64,000 nucleotides of DNA from Roseiarcus sp963782255 (GTDB lineage: Bacteria > Pseudomonadota > Alphaproteobacteria > Rhizobiales > Beijerinckiaceae). The DNA lies in the NCBI GenBank assembly GCA_963782255.1, contig CAWAIS010000001.1, positions 1,240,001-1,304,000 of the forward strand, read 5' to 3'. The notes under the pieces are model-generated. The model ran no database searches. It was not told the DNA's origin and saw only the letters and a list, made by a program, of their open reading frames with translations. Below are positions 1-8,455 of the stretch, piece after piece (the first letter of the stretch is position 1; each line of letters starts with the position of its first letter). Made by a program: the position numbers and the translations under genes.

Positions 1-2
1 GG

Positions 3-929
3 GTCGGGCTGCTGAACACAATACTCGTTGCGGCGATCTGCATCCCGTTGGCGACAGGGCTCGGGTTTGCCGTCGGCGTCGCGCGACTATCGCCCAACTG
101 GCTTCTGTCGCGGGCGGCGCTCCTCTACACGAACGTGATCAGGAACACGCCCCTCTTGTTGCAACTGCTGTTCTGGTACAACGCCGTCTTGAAATCTCTG
201 CCGGGGCCGCGTCAGTCCATTAGCTTGTGGCAGATTGTCTATCTCAACAATCGGGGGCTGTTTCTGCCCTCGCTCGTCCCGGAGACCGGAACAAAGCCGT
301 TTGCGGCGGCGGTCCTTCTCGCAGTTGCCTCAAGCGTAGCGTTTTGGATCTGGGCGCGGCGTCGTCAAGAACAGACAGGCGCTCAAGCGCCGGTCGCCGC
401 CGTTACAGCAGGATTGCTCGTCGGACTGCCGACGGTGGTCGCCGCTGTCGCTGGCGCGCCTTTCACCTTCGAAATCGCTAGGCTCTCGGGGTTCAACTTG
501 AAAGGAGGAATTCAGATCATTCCGGAGATGGCGGCGCTCGTATTCGGCATCGTCACATTTACGGCGGCGTTTATCGCGGAGATTGTTCGCGCAGGAGTGC
601 AAGCTGTGCCGCACGGCCAGAGCGAAGCCGCCGGCGCGCTCGGTTTGCACCGTGGGCTGGCGACGAGACTGGTCGTCATCCCCCAGGCGATGCGCCTGAT
701 CGTACCGCCTCTGACCTCGCAATATCTCAACGTCGTCAAGAATTCGTCTCTGGCGGTCTTCGTCGGTTATCCCGACCTTGTGCAGATTTTCGCCGGCACG
801 GTCCTCAATCAGACGCAGGCCGCAGTGCAAGTCATGGCGATCACGATGGCGGTTTATCTCGCCATTTCGCTTGCAGTCGCCGCAGCGCTCAACGCGTACA
901 ATGCACGCAACGCGCTGCAAGAGCGCTAA
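3..929 (+). CDS. aapQ: Amino-acid ABC transporter permease, AapQ-like (5' partial)
   Basis: Inner-membrane permease of a polar amino-acid ABC importer of the His/Glu/Gln/Arg/opine family. The frame is open from base 3, so the N terminus lies outside the window; 308 residues are visible. The first visible segment reads LLNTILVAAICIPLATGLGF, a membrane helix. It is followed by the family hallmark YTNVIRNTPLLLQL and, near the C terminus, the EAA loop (AEIVRAGVQAVPHGQSEAAG) that docks on the ATPase. A hydrophilic insert between the helices is typical of AapQ. It is two bases upstream of aapM and co-directional with aapM and aapP, so the three form one operon. The binding-protein gene aapJ would be expected just left of the window. 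Confidence 0.9.
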   Translation, partial: VGLLNTILVAAICIPLATGLGFAVGVARLSPNWLLSRAALLYTNVIRNTPLLLQLLFWYNAVLKSLPGPRQSISLWQIVYLNNRGLFLPSLVPETGTKPFAAAVLLAVASSVAFWIWARRRQEQTGAQAPVAAVTAGLLVGLPTVVAAVAGAPFTFEIARLSGFNLKGGIQIIPEMAALVFGIVTFTAAFIAEIVRAGVQAVPHGQSEAAGALGLHRGLATRLVVIPQAMRLIVPPLTSQYLNVVKNSSLAVFVGYPDLVQIFAGTVLNQTQAAVQVMAITMAVYLAISLAVAAALNAYNARNALQER

Positions 930-931
930 AG

Positions 932-2062
932 ATGTCCGCGAACGGGACCTATGTGCGAGAGAAGTCGGAGCCGGAGGAGCCGCCGCCCGCGTTGTCGCGC
1001 GGCGCGCTGGCGTGGGCGACGAATAATCTCTTCTCGTCGATCTGGTCGGGACTCACGACTCTGGCGCTGGTGGCGATCGGTTTGTGGCTGATTCCGCCGA
1101 TGATCCAGTGGGCGACGACGCATGCGGTCTGGAGCGCTCCTGACGGCTCCTTGTGCCGGGAACGGCAAGACGGGGCCTGTTGGGCGTTCATTTCCGCCAA
1201 GCTCGATTATCTGCGCTTCGGCTCTTATCCGATTTCAGAGCGCTGGCGCGCGAGCGTCGTCGAAGCACTCGGAGCATGTTTGATCGGCTGGTTGCTGTGG
1301 CCGAAAGCTCCCCGCCGGGGGGAGGGAGCGCTACTGTTCTTCGCCGTCTACCCGATTCTGGCGTTCACCTTGTTGCGCGGTTCGCACGCGATGGGGCTGC
1401 CCGTTGTCGACACGCTGCTATGGGGAGGGATCCTAATTTCGCTGCTGACTGCGGTGGTCGGCATTGTCTTTTCTCTGCCACTGGGCGTGTTGCTCGCTCT
1501 CGGACGCCGTTCGCAAATGCCAGTGGTCAGGGTCTCCAGTGTGATGTTCATAGAATTCGTGCGCGGCGTGCCGTTCATCACGGTCCTATTCGTGGCCAAC
1601 ACCATGCTTCCGCTGTTCGTCCCCGAGTCGTGGGCGCCTGACAGATTGTTGCGTCCGCTGATGGGGATCGCGCTCTTTTCCGCCGCCTACATGGCGGAAG
1701 AGGTGCGTGGAGGACTGCAATTGCTGAGTCGCGACCAATATGAAGGAGCGATGGCGCTGGGACTCAACTATCCGCGCATGATCGCGCTTGTTGTGTTGCC
1801 ACAAGCGCTGACGATGGTAATCCCTGGAATCGTGAACAACTTCATCGGCCTCTTCATGGATACAACTCTCGTGTCCATTGTCGGAATGACGGACTTTCTC
1901 GAAGCGATGAACAATGCATTCAAGGATCCCGTTTGGAGCGGTCCGACAATCATGGCCACGGGCTATATCTTTGCGGGGATGTTCTACTTCGCCTTCTGCT
2001 ATGGCATGGCTCGATACTCCGCCTTTATGGAGCGCATGCTCGCGAAAGGGCGCAAGCGATGA
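932..2062 (+). CDS. aapM: Amino-acid ABC transporter permease, AapM-like
   Basis: Second permease subunit of the amino-acid importer, 376 residues, full length for AapM. After a charged N terminus and a first helix near residue 45 there is an AapM-type periplasmic insert. The permease core starts at about residue 165 and contains SSVMFIEFVRGVPFITVLF, and the EAA loop AEEVRGGLQLLSRDQYEGAM lies at about 255-275. The ATG follows aapQ by two bases. The stop codon TGA overlaps the aapP start in the sequence ATGA, so translation of M and P is probably coupled. No defect is visible in this gene. Confidence 0.92.
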   Translation: MSANGTYVREKSEPEEPPPALSRGALAWATNNLFSSIWSGLTTLALVAIGLWLIPPMIQWATTHAVWSAPDGSLCRERQDGACWAFISAKLDYLRFGSYPISERWRASVVEALGACLIGWLLWPKAPRRGEGALLFFAVYPILAFTLLRGSHAMGLPVVDTLLWGGILISLLTAVVGIVFSLPLGVLLALGRRSQMPVVRVSSVMFIEFVRGVPFITVLFVANTMLPLFVPESWAPDRLLRPLMGIALFSAAYMAEEVRGGLQLLSRDQYEGAMALGLNYPRMIALVVLPQALTMVIPGIVNNFIGLFMDTTLVSIVGMTDFLEAMNNAFKDPVWSGPTIMATGYIFAGMFYFAFCYGMARYSAFMERMLAKGRKR

Positions 2063-2830
2063 GGCTCCAGCTGTCGACCGATGAGAAACCCAGTGAGTCC
2101 GGCGCTGTCGACTTTGTTGGCGTTCACAAGTGGTACGGGAGTTTTCACGCGCTCAAAAACATCAACCTGTCCATCCGGCGCGGCGAGCGAGTGGTTGTTT
2201 GCGGGCCTTCGGGGTCAGGGAAGTCCACTCTTATCCGCTGCGTCAATCGGCTGGAGGAACACCAACGAGGCTCGATCGTGGTGGACGGCGTCGAACTGAC
2301 ACGCAACACCAAGCGGGTCGATGAGGTGCGGCGGGAAGTCGGGATGGTCTTCCAGAGCTTCAATCTCTTTCCCCATCTCACAGTTCTGGAGAATTGCACG
2401 CTGGCGCCGATTTGGGTTCGCAAAATGCCAAAGCGCGACGCCGAAGAACTGGCGGTGGCGCTGCTGACGCGAGTCAAAGATTCCTGAGCAAGCCTCAAAA
2501 TATCCGGGCCAGCTTTCCGGAGGACAACAGCAGCGCGTCGCAATCGCACGTGCGCTTTGCATGAACCCGAAGATCATGTTGTTTGATGAACCGACGTCTG
2601 CCCTCGATCCGGAAATGGTGAAGGAAGTGCTCGACACAATGACAGCGCTTGCGCAGGACGGGATGACAATGATCGTAGTGACCCACGAGATGGGTTTTGC
2701 GCGTCAGGTCGCTGACCGGGTCGTGTTCATGGACAATGGCGAGATTGTTGAGATCAACGCGCCAGAGCCCTTTTTCAATGATCCTCGACATGACCGCACG
2801 AAGCTATTCTTGATGCAGATCCTGCGCTGA
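2059..2830 (+). pseudogene. aapP: Amino-acid ABC transporter ATPase, AapP-like, single-base frameshift
   Basis: ATP-binding subunit of the Aap importer. Start ATG at 2059 overlaps the aapM stop (ATGA). Frame 1 gives the Walker A motif GPSGSGKST at residues 49-57 and the Q-loop QSFNLFPHLT, then runs into TGA at 2485. One extra A in the AAA at 2476-2478 explains this. Removing it gives continuous protein through the signature LSGGQQQR, Walker B IMLFDEPTSALDPEM and the switch histidine in VVTHEMGF, ending at TGA 2830, for a normal length of about 256 residues. All catalytic motifs are intact across the two frames, so this is either a very recent mutation or a sequencing error. If real, the importer would lack its motor. 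Confidence 0.88.
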
Positions 2831-2869
2831 CCCCGTTGGCTGGACGGCAACACAACCGCCGATCGACTG

Positions 2870-2914
2870 TATGAATTGTCGACTCGGACCTTGACTCGTG
2901 AGCCACTCATCTGC
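2870..2914. repeat. Direct repeat unit 1 (about 45 bp), partner at 6916-6959
   Basis: This stretch downstream of aapP matches 6916-6959 at all but about three positions, one of them a single-base gap. Unit 1 starts at 2870. The IS630 insertion dinucleotide TA lies at 2923, exactly 53 bases later, and unit 2 begins with the TA on the other side of the IS. The simplest reading is a two-unit, 53-bp tandem repeat into which IS630 inserted at the unit boundary. Confidence 0.75.
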
Positions 2915-3274
2915 CTGCCTCATACCAAAGGTCCCGCTGGCTGACTTACGGGGGACTCTCGAATCGCGAGCGTGATGATTCAAGGTGGCATGGAGGGTTG
3001 AGCCATGCCGTCAGCAGTGAAGTTGCGAGAGGACTATTCGGCTGAGGAGCTTCGGGCGCTGGCCCGCCGCACGAAGGACGTGAACCAGAGCCGTCGGTTG
3101 TTGTCGCTGGCTGCGGTGCGGGACGGGATGGACCGGGGTTCGGCGGCCAGGATCGGCGGCATGGACCGGCAGACGCTGCGCGATTGGGTGCATCGGTTCA
3201 ACGCGGCCGGGCCGAAAGGGCTCATCGACAATTGGACGGAGGGTCCCAAGCCGCGCCTGTCGACCGAGCAGTTG

Positions 3275-3281
3275 GCCGAGT
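3275..3281. repeat. 7-bp target duplication GCCGAGT of IS481 copy 1 (left)
   Basis: GCCGAGT at 3275-3281 is repeated at 4503-4509 on the other side of the IS481. The uninterrupted IS630 copy at about 21645 has this heptamer once, which proves the duplication arose on insertion. Confidence 0.93.
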
Positions 3282-4502
3282 TGTAGTAGCTGGTACTTGA
3301 TCTGACGGTCAGCGTCGGGAGATGGGTCGGCTCTGCCTGTCAGATATGATCAGCTGCGATCATTTTCTCCTTCGCAAGGGGCGTCGCGTCAAGGAAGGTC
3401 TGCATTGGCGTCTTGCCGAAGCACCATCGCCCCTGATGCGGCCTTTCCTCGTTGTAGCTCTGGACCCAGGAATCGAGATCGCCCTGGAGTTCGGCGATCG
3501 ATCCGTAGATCTTCTTGCGGAAGGCGACGCGATAGAACTCGTCGAGCACCGTCTTGTGGAAGCGCTCGACGATGCCATTGGTTTGCGGGCTCTTGGTCTT
3601 GGTGCGCGAATGGTCGATATCCTCGAGCGCCAGATAAAGCTCGTATTCGTGGCGCTCGGGGTTGCCGCAATATTCCGTGCCACGATCCGTCAGCACGCGG
3701 CACAGCCTCACCTCCCTCGCATCATAGAACGGCACGACGCGATCGTTGACGAGATCGGCCGCGGTGATGGGCGTCTTGCGATCATAGAGCTTGGCGAAGG
3801 CGACCTTGGCGTAGGTGTCGATGAAGGTCTGCTGGTAGATGCGGCCAACCCCCTTCATGTTGCCGACGTAGAACGTATCCTGGGCGCCGCAATAGCCCGG
3901 ACATTCGCTCTCGAACTCGCCATGCGCCTCCTTTTCGCTCTTGGCCTTCTCCAGCGCGGCCAGCTGGCTTTCGGTCAGAACCAGGCCTTCCTGGGCGACC
4001 TTGGCTTCGAGCGCCTTGAGCCGTTTCTTCATGGTTTCAAGATCATGACGCTGCCAGACGCCGCGAACGCCGGCCGGAGAAATAGAGTGGCCGAGTTTGC
4101 GAAGCTCGTTGGCGATACGGATTTGGCCATAAGCCGGCTGGTCCAGCGAAAGCTCGACGATGATCGCCTCGACCTCGGGCGGCGTGCGGTTCTTCAGGAT
4201 CGGCTTTCGCCGCGTCAGTTCCTGCAGCGCCAATTCGCCCCCGGCGTCGTAAAGTTCCTTGAAACGATAAAAGCTGTCGCGGCTATAGCCCATCATCTTG
4301 CAGGCCTGGCTGACGTTGCCGAGCTGCTTGGCCAACTCCAGCAACCCAACCTTGGCGCGGATAATCTTCTGTTCCTTGGTCATCGTAGGTGTCCTCTCGA
4401 AACGCCGAGGCCAGGCGCTGCGAACCCCGACCACTCCGCGCCCGGCCTCGGCTTCCGCCTCAGCTATGACACCAACTGTCAGATTAAGTCTTAACTACTG
4501 CA
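3282..4502 (-). mobile_element. IS481-family insertion sequence, copy 1
   Basis: Complete 1221-bp element inside the IS630 transposase gene. The terminal inverted repeats are TGTAGTAGCTGGTACTTGAT at the left and TGCAGTAGTTAAGACTTAAT at the right (read inward); 21 of the first 28 positions match. It is flanked by the 7-bp duplication GCCGAGT. It encodes one transposase on the minus strand. A second copy, nearly identical, lies at 62248-63469. Confidence 0.93.
3340..4383 (-). CDS. IS481-family transposase, copy 1
   Basis: DDE-type transposase with an integrase core. The start ATG at 4383 is preceded by GAGAGGA at an 8-base spacing, and the protein begins MTKEQKIIRAKVGLLELAKQ. Residues 1-50 form a helix-turn-helix (NVSQACKMMGYSRDSFYRFK), followed by a second HTH near 75-120. 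The catalytic core shows DTFYVG, VLTDRGTEYCG and NGIVERFHKTVLDEF for the D, D and E. It is full length. Relative to copy 2 it lacks one G near 3353, which changes the last codons and adds DHI before the stop, so the C terminus is three residues longer. Confidence 0.93.
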   Translation of the reverse strand: MTKEQKIIRAKVGLLELAKQLGNVSQACKMMGYSRDSFYRFKELYDAGGELALQELTRRKPILKNRTPPEVEAIIVELSLDQPAYGQIRIANELRKLGHSISPAGVRGVWQRHDLETMKKRLKALEAKVAQEGLVLTESQLAALEKAKSEKEAHGEFESECPGYCGAQDTFYVGNMKGVGRIYQQTFIDTYAKVAFAKLYDRKTPITAADLVNDRVVPFYDAREVRLCRVLTDRGTEYCGNPERHEYELYLALEDIDHSRTKTKSPQTNGIVERFHKTVLDEFYRVAFRKKIYGSIAELQGDLDSWVQSYNEERPHQGRWCFGKTPMQTFLDATPLAKEKMIAADHI

Positions 4503-4509
4503 GCCGAGT
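4503..4509. repeat. 7-bp target duplication GCCGAGT of IS481 copy 1 (right)
   Basis: Right copy of the target duplication; see 3275-3281. The IS630 coding sequence continues directly after it. Confidence 0.93.
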
Positions 4510-4724
4510 TCGCCGCAATCGTCGAGACCGGGCCGGATCGCGAAAAGGACGGCGTCGTGCGCTGGCGACGGGCCGACCTCAAGCACGCCATCGCCGCCCG
4601 GTTCGGCGTCGATTTCCACGAGCGCTACGTCGGAAAGCTTCTGAAGAAGCTGGGCTTCTCCCACATGAGCGCCCGCCCGCGCCATCCGGCCCAAGACGAG
4701 CGGATCGTCGAAGCGTTTAAAAAA

Positions 4725-4953
4725 CGGGCTCGGGTCGGCGGCCCGCCTGTGGCGGTGGAAACGAGTTGCGCTATCGTGAACCGGAGGGGAGCGGCCGGAA
4801 AGTTTTTGGTGGACCAGACCCCGTAAAAAAACGTGGCCCATGGGCTGTTGCGGACTTGCGAGTGGTGACGTCTTCAGGCGATCCCGATTAGGAAATTGAT
4901 GTTTCTCCGTGGCCCAGCCCTCTTTGGCTTCCTCAGGCAGGAGGGTTCACGGC
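4725..4953 (+). ncRNA. Candidate IS110 bridge-RNA region (left non-coding end)
   Basis: IS110-group elements such as IS621 encode a structured bridge RNA in the non-coding left end upstream of the transposase. Here 229 non-coding bases with several GC-rich inverted segments (for example around 4733-4750) lie between the IS110 left border and the ATG at 4954. The assignment rests on position and length only; no fold or target/donor loop was established. Confidence 0.35.
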
Positions 4954-6327
4954 ATGTCTCAAACGAAGCGGTCCCGCAAGTCGCGGGGTCTATCCCCGGT
5001 TCATCCGGCGGCGGCCGCGATCGATATCGGCGCCGCCATGCATGTCGCGGCTGTCGGCCCGGATCGCGACAAGGAACCGGTCCGAACGTTCCAGACCTTC
5101 ACCGATGACCTTCACCGGCTGTCCGACTGGTTCGCCCAGTGCGGCATCAGGACGGTCGTGATGGAATTGACCGGAGTTTACTGGATCCCGGTCTTCGAAA
5201 TCCTGGAACAGCGCGGGTTCGAGGTGATGGTGGTCAACGCGCGGGACGCGAAGCATGTGCCTGGGCGGAAGACCGACGTCAGCGACGCGCAATGGCTGCA
5301 ACGCCTGCACGAATACGGACTGCTGCGCGCCAGCTTCCGGCCCCAGGCTGAAATTGCCGGGCTGCGCACCTACCTCCGGCAGAGGGAGCGGCTGCTCGAT
5401 TACGCGGCGGCGCATATTCAGCACATGCAGAAGGCGCTGATGCAGATGAACCTTCAGCTGCACCATGTCGTGTCCGATATCACCGGCGTAACTGGCATGA
5501 CCATCATCAGGGCGATGGTGGCCGGTGAGCGCGATCCGAATGTTCTGGCCTCCCATCGTGATCGGCGGTGTCATGCGTCGGTGGAGATGGTTTGTCAGGC
5601 GCTGGTTGGCAACTACCGTGAGGAGCACATCTTCGCCCTGACCCAGGCGCTGGAACTGTACGAAGTTTATCAGACCAAGGTGACGGCCTGCGACGAGCAG
5701 ATCGAAGCGATCCTGAAGCGGCTGAAGAAGAACGCTCCACCACCCGCGAGCAAGCTTCTGCCCGTCAGGCAAAGGACACACCAGCCCAATGCGCCGGCCT
5801 TCGACGCTCGCGGCGCGCTCCATGCGATCCTCGGCGTGGACCTGACCCAGATCAATGGCCTGGGGCCGTATCTGGCGCTGAAGCTGGTCGGAGAGTGTGG
5901 GACCAACCTGGCGGCCTGGCCGACAGCGAAGCACTTCACGTCATGGCTGGCGCTCGCGCCGCACAACAAGATTTCCGGAGGCAAGGTGCTGTCGTCGAAA
6001 ACGCGACGCACCAGCAATCGGGCCGCGTCGTTGTTGCGCCTTGCCGCCGGCACGGTGGGGCGAACCGACACTGCGCTGGGCGCGTTCTACCGCCGGTTAT
6101 CGGCGCGGGTGGGCAAGGCGAAGGCGATCACCGCCACCGCGCGCAAGATCGCGGTTCTGTTCTACAACACGCTTCGGCACGGCATGGCCTACGCCGATCC
6201 CGGCGCCACATACTACGAAGATCGCTACAAACAGCGTGTTTTGAAAAATCTTCAACGTCGCGCGAAGTCGCTGGGATTTGTCCTGCGTGAGGCGGGGCTC
6301 GATACCGCCCGGGCGGATGTTTCTTAG
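4954..6327 (+). CDS. IS110-family transposase (DEDD recombinase)
   Basis: Recombinase of 457 residues. Start ATG 4954 lies 8 bases after AGGAGGG. The N-terminal RuvC-like DEDD domain contains AIDIGAAMHVAAVGPD (first Asp), VVMELTGVYWIPVFEILEQR (Glu) and DAKHVPGRKTDVSDAQWL (the Asp pair). The C-terminal Tnp_IS116/IS110/IS902 domain holds INGLGPYLALKLVGECG, ending before the serine-rich KTRRTSNRAASLLRLAA. Intact frame to TAG 6327, one base before the IS630 sequence resumes. It belongs to the IS110 subgroup by its long upstream and minimal downstream non-coding ends. Confidence 0.92.
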   Translation: MSQTKRSRKSRGLSPVHPAAAAIDIGAAMHVAAVGPDRDKEPVRTFQTFTDDLHRLSDWFAQCGIRTVVMELTGVYWIPVFEILEQRGFEVMVVNARDAKHVPGRKTDVSDAQWLQRLHEYGLLRASFRPQAEIAGLRTYLRQRERLLDYAAAHIQHMQKALMQMNLQLHHVVSDITGVTGMTIIRAMVAGERDPNVLASHRDRRCHASVEMVCQALVGNYREEHIFALTQALELYEVYQTKVTACDEQIEAILKRLKKNAPPPASKLLPVRQRTHQPNAPAFDARGALHAILGVDLTQINGLGPYLALKLVGECGTNLAAWPTAKHFTSWLALAPHNKISGGKVLSSKTRRTSNRAASLLRLAAGTVGRTDTALGAFYRRLSARVGKAKAITATARKIAVLFYNTLRHGMAYADPGATYYEDRYKQRVLKNLQRRAKSLGFVLREAGLDTARADVS

Positions 6328-6915
6328 GAAACTTCTCGCGCACGCTGAGCGCCCATCTCGAGGGCGTGCCGGAGACGGCGCCGATCGAAATCTGGTTCCA
6401 GGACGAGGCGCGCATCGGCCAGAAGAACGGCCAGGTCCGGCAATGGGCCAGACGCGGGACGCGGCCTCGCCAGCCGGCCGACCAGCGCTACGACAACGCC
6501 TACCTGTTCGGCGCCATCTGCCCGGCCCGCGGCGTCGGCGCCGCGCTCGCCTTGCCCTACGCCGACACCGAGGCCATGCAGCTCCACCTCGACGAGATCT
6601 CGCGCCACGTCGCCGAAGGCGCCCACGCCGTCTTGCTGCTCGACCGGGCCGGATGGCACACGACCGGCGCCCTCGACGTGCCCGAGAACATCACGCCGAT
6701 CTTCCTGCCCTCGCGCGCCCCCGAACTCAACCCGGTCGAGAACGTCTGGCAGTACCTTCGCTCGAACTGGCTCTCCAACCGCGTGTTCGAGACCTACGAC
6801 GCCATCATCGACGCCGCCTGCGAGGCTTGGCAGAAGCTCATGGCCTTGCCCGACGCCATCACCTCAATCGGGATCCGCGATTGGGCCCACGTCGGTCAGG
6901 AGCCATGACCGTTGG

Positions 6916-6959
6916 TATGAATCGTCGACTCGGACCTTACTCGTGAGCCACTCATTTGC
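6916..6959. repeat. Direct repeat unit 2, partner of 2870-2914
   Basis: Second copy of the repeat described at 2870. It begins at the right-hand TA of the IS630 element and ends one base before the last codons of the FAD monooxygenase gene, so it sits immediately 3' of that gene. The function is unknown; it could be part of the intergenic DNA between the two convergent operons. Confidence 0.72.
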
Positions 6960-6960
6960 G

Positions 6961-8148
6961 TCAGACGCCGTAGAGCCAGTTGTATCGGGCGCTGAGACGC
7001 TGCGGCCCCAAGAGACGCATCGCCATGTCGCGTGCGAGCGCAAACGCACCTGACATATGATAGATGCGCCCTTGCCTCAGCGCCTCGAACTGAACGCGTG
7101 CCGCGCGGCCGACGCGAGCCCTCGAGTAAGCAACGAGCGCTACGGGGACGGCGCCGGTTTGAGAAAATATGCGGCCGAGCGCGCCGGCGTCCTCAATCGC
7201 TTGAGCGGCGCCCTGGGCGAGAAACGGGACCATGGGATGGGCCGCGTCGCCGACCAACGCAATGCGTCCAAACGAGAAGGAAGCAATTGGCGGCCGCGCG
7301 TAGAGGGGCCAGGCTCGCCAACTCGCAGCTGCGGCGAGGAGCCTGCGCGTTGTCGGCGACCAACTAGCGAAAGCATGGTCGAGAACCATTCTGTCCGCTT
7401 CGCCATCCCAGGGATAGTCCTGAGCGTCGTGGCGCCAGTTCGCCTCGATGACGGCGACGAGGTTGATGACCGATGATTGGCGCAAAGGATAATGAATGAG
7501 ATGGGCTCTGGGCCCGAGACGAAGGCACACGTCGGATCGCATGATCTGCGGATCGACCAGGCTCGAGCAGACGGTCGTGCGAAACGCAATGCGTCCGGTA
7601 AACGCTGCATCGTCAGCGCTCCCGAGATTTAGGCGCTCGCGTACAGCCGACCGCAAACCGTCCGCGCCGATCAGGAGGTCCGCAATGTCCTGAGTCGTCG
7701 ATGCGCCTCGTTTCAATTCAACCGAGACGTGGTCGTCATCAGTTGCGAAATCGCTGACGGATACGCCCAATTCCAGATGTGCATTCGGCAATCGCCCCAC
7801 CGCCTGAGCTAGAACGGCCTGGAGATCCGCGCGATGAACCGCAAGGTACGGCGCGCCCCAACGGCTGACGGAGTTATCGAGCGGGAGTCGCATAAGCGCC
7901 GCGTCATCCGAACCGCGCATCGCAAAGATGGCGTTCGGAGAAGTTGCGACAGCTTGTATCTCATCAAGGACGCCGAGCCGCGAGAGAAGACGCGTTGCAT
8001 TAGGGGTAAGTTGCAGTCCAGCGCCAAACTCTTCAAGCGCATCGGTCCGCTCGTAGAGCGTGACCGCAAATCCCGCTCGCGACAGCGCTAAGGCTGTGGA
8101 GAGACCGCCGATCCCGGCGCCAGCGATAATGGCGCGCCGCTTCATCAT
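6961..8148 (-). CDS. FAD-dependent aromatic monooxygenase (salicylate hydroxylase-like)
   Basis: Flavoprotein hydroxylase of the UbiH/salicylate-1-monooxygenase family, 395 residues. It has the dinucleotide motif GAGIGG at 10-15, a DG motif (LLIGADGLRSAVRE) in the middle, and the second FAD motif IALVGDAAHPMVPFLAQGAA near residue 290. The substrate is unknown; relatives hydroxylate salicylate, nicotinate derivatives or ubiquinone precursors. The start ATG 8148 overlaps the stop of the upstream zinc-finger gene by one base (TAATG), so the two are translationally coupled; ATG 8145 is an alternative. It is the last gene of a minus-strand run that includes the transglutaminase. The gene looks intact. 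Confidence 0.85.
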   Translation of the reverse strand: MMKRRAIIAGAGIGGLSTALALSRAGFAVTLYERTDALEEFGAGLQLTPNATRLLSRLGVLDEIQAVATSPNAIFAMRGSDDAALMRLPLDNSVSRWGAPYLAVHRADLQAVLAQAVGRLPNAHLELGVSVSDFATDDDHVSVELKRGASTTQDIADLLIGADGLRSAVRERLNLGSADDAAFTGRIAFRTTVCSSLVDPQIMRSDVCLRLGPRAHLIHYPLRQSSVINLVAVIEANWRHDAQDYPWDGEADRMVLDHAFASWSPTTRRLLAAAASWRAWPLYARPPIASFSFGRIALVGDAAHPMVPFLAQGAAQAIEDAGALGRIFSQTGAVPVALVAYSRARVGRAARVQFEALRQGRIYHMSGAFALARDMAMRLLGPQRLSARYNWLYGV

Positions 8149-8387
8149 TAAGCGATACTGCGTAGCTCGCATTCGGGCGGCGCGCAAACGGCGTCAAGAG
8201 CCGCGTCGAACACGTACCGCGTTGAACAATACGAACAGATCGCTTCGGCTTCTGAGCCCATATCGATGAAGATGTGGGGATGATCGAACGGTGGACTGGC
8301 CCCAGTGCACATGAATTCCTGCACACGGACCCTGATGGTTGAGACGCCTGGGTCATTGTGAAAGTGAGGGGTGGAATGATCCGCCAT
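8148..8387 (-). CDS. Small zinc-finger (zf-CHCC) protein
   Basis: A 79-residue protein of the zf-CHCC family (related to mitochondrial complex I subunit NDUFS6). Probable zinc ligands are C27, H36 or H38, C51 and C54 in CTGASPPFDHPHIFIDMG and CSYCSTRYVFD. The family is widespread in alphaproteobacteria, often beside FAD monooxygenases, and its bacterial role is unsettled. Start ATG 8387 has AAAGGG about 8 bases upstream. The stop overlaps the monooxygenase start. Confidence 0.8.
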   Translation of the reverse strand: MADHSTPHFHNDPGVSTIRVRVQEFMCTGASPPFDHPHIFIDMGSEAEAICSYCSTRYVFDAALDAVCAPPECELRSIA

Positions 8388-8455
8388 CTCGCGCCCTTTG
8401 CTCTTTTTTGCTGGCGTCGCCTTAAAGCACCTTCGTCACAAGACCGCCAGCAGGA

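Larger units (their letters stand above)
4725..6328 (+). mobile_element. IS110-family element inserted in the A tract of the IS630 gene
   Basis: The boundaries come from comparing this IS630 with the copy at 21.3 kb. The left IS630 sequence stops after TTTAAAAAA at 4724 and the right resumes at AAACTTCTCGCGC from 6329, so the insert is about 1604 bp, with an ambiguity of a base or two in the A run. There are no long terminal inverted repeats and no clear target duplication, as expected for IS110. A 229-bp non-coding segment precedes the transposase and almost nothing follows it. Confidence 0.82.
3005..6908 (+). pseudogene. IS630-family transposase gene, split by IS481 and IS110
   Basis: DDE transposase of the IS630 family. 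The N-terminal part starts at ATG 3005 (MPSAVKLREDYSAEELRALA) with a helix-turn-helix region and runs to 3281, where IS481 begins. It resumes at 4510 (CGCCGCAATCGTCGAG...) and reaches the A tract at 4719-4724, where an IS110 begins. It resumes again at 6329 with the catalytic half, containing WFQDEARIGQKNG, LLLDRAGWH and the NPVENVWQYLR segment with the last catalytic Glu, and stops at 6908. Joined, the three pieces give a complete transposase in one frame, allowing for the duplicated target bases. The gene is not expressible as it stands. Confidence 0.88.
2923..6917 (+). mobile_element. IS630-family element, copy 1, carrying IS481 and IS110 insertions
   Basis: The left end reads TA then CCAAAGGTCCCGCTGGCTGAC-like sequence at 2925. 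The right end, read on the other strand, is CCAACGGTCATGGCTCCTGAC-like and stops at 6915, followed by TA. Both ends share CCAA-GGTC and a CTGAC, and the flanking TA is the usual IS630 target duplication. Without its two insertions it would be close to the 1.16-kb copy at 21293-22455, which is nearly identical over the shared parts. Confidence 0.88.

Noticed and set aside
3322..4494. A 390-codon plus-strand frame opposite the IS481 transposase (and its twin at 62403-63461)
   Set aside because: It is the antisense shadow of the transposase in GC-rich DNA; no family resemblance, and it spans the IS ends into flanking sequence.
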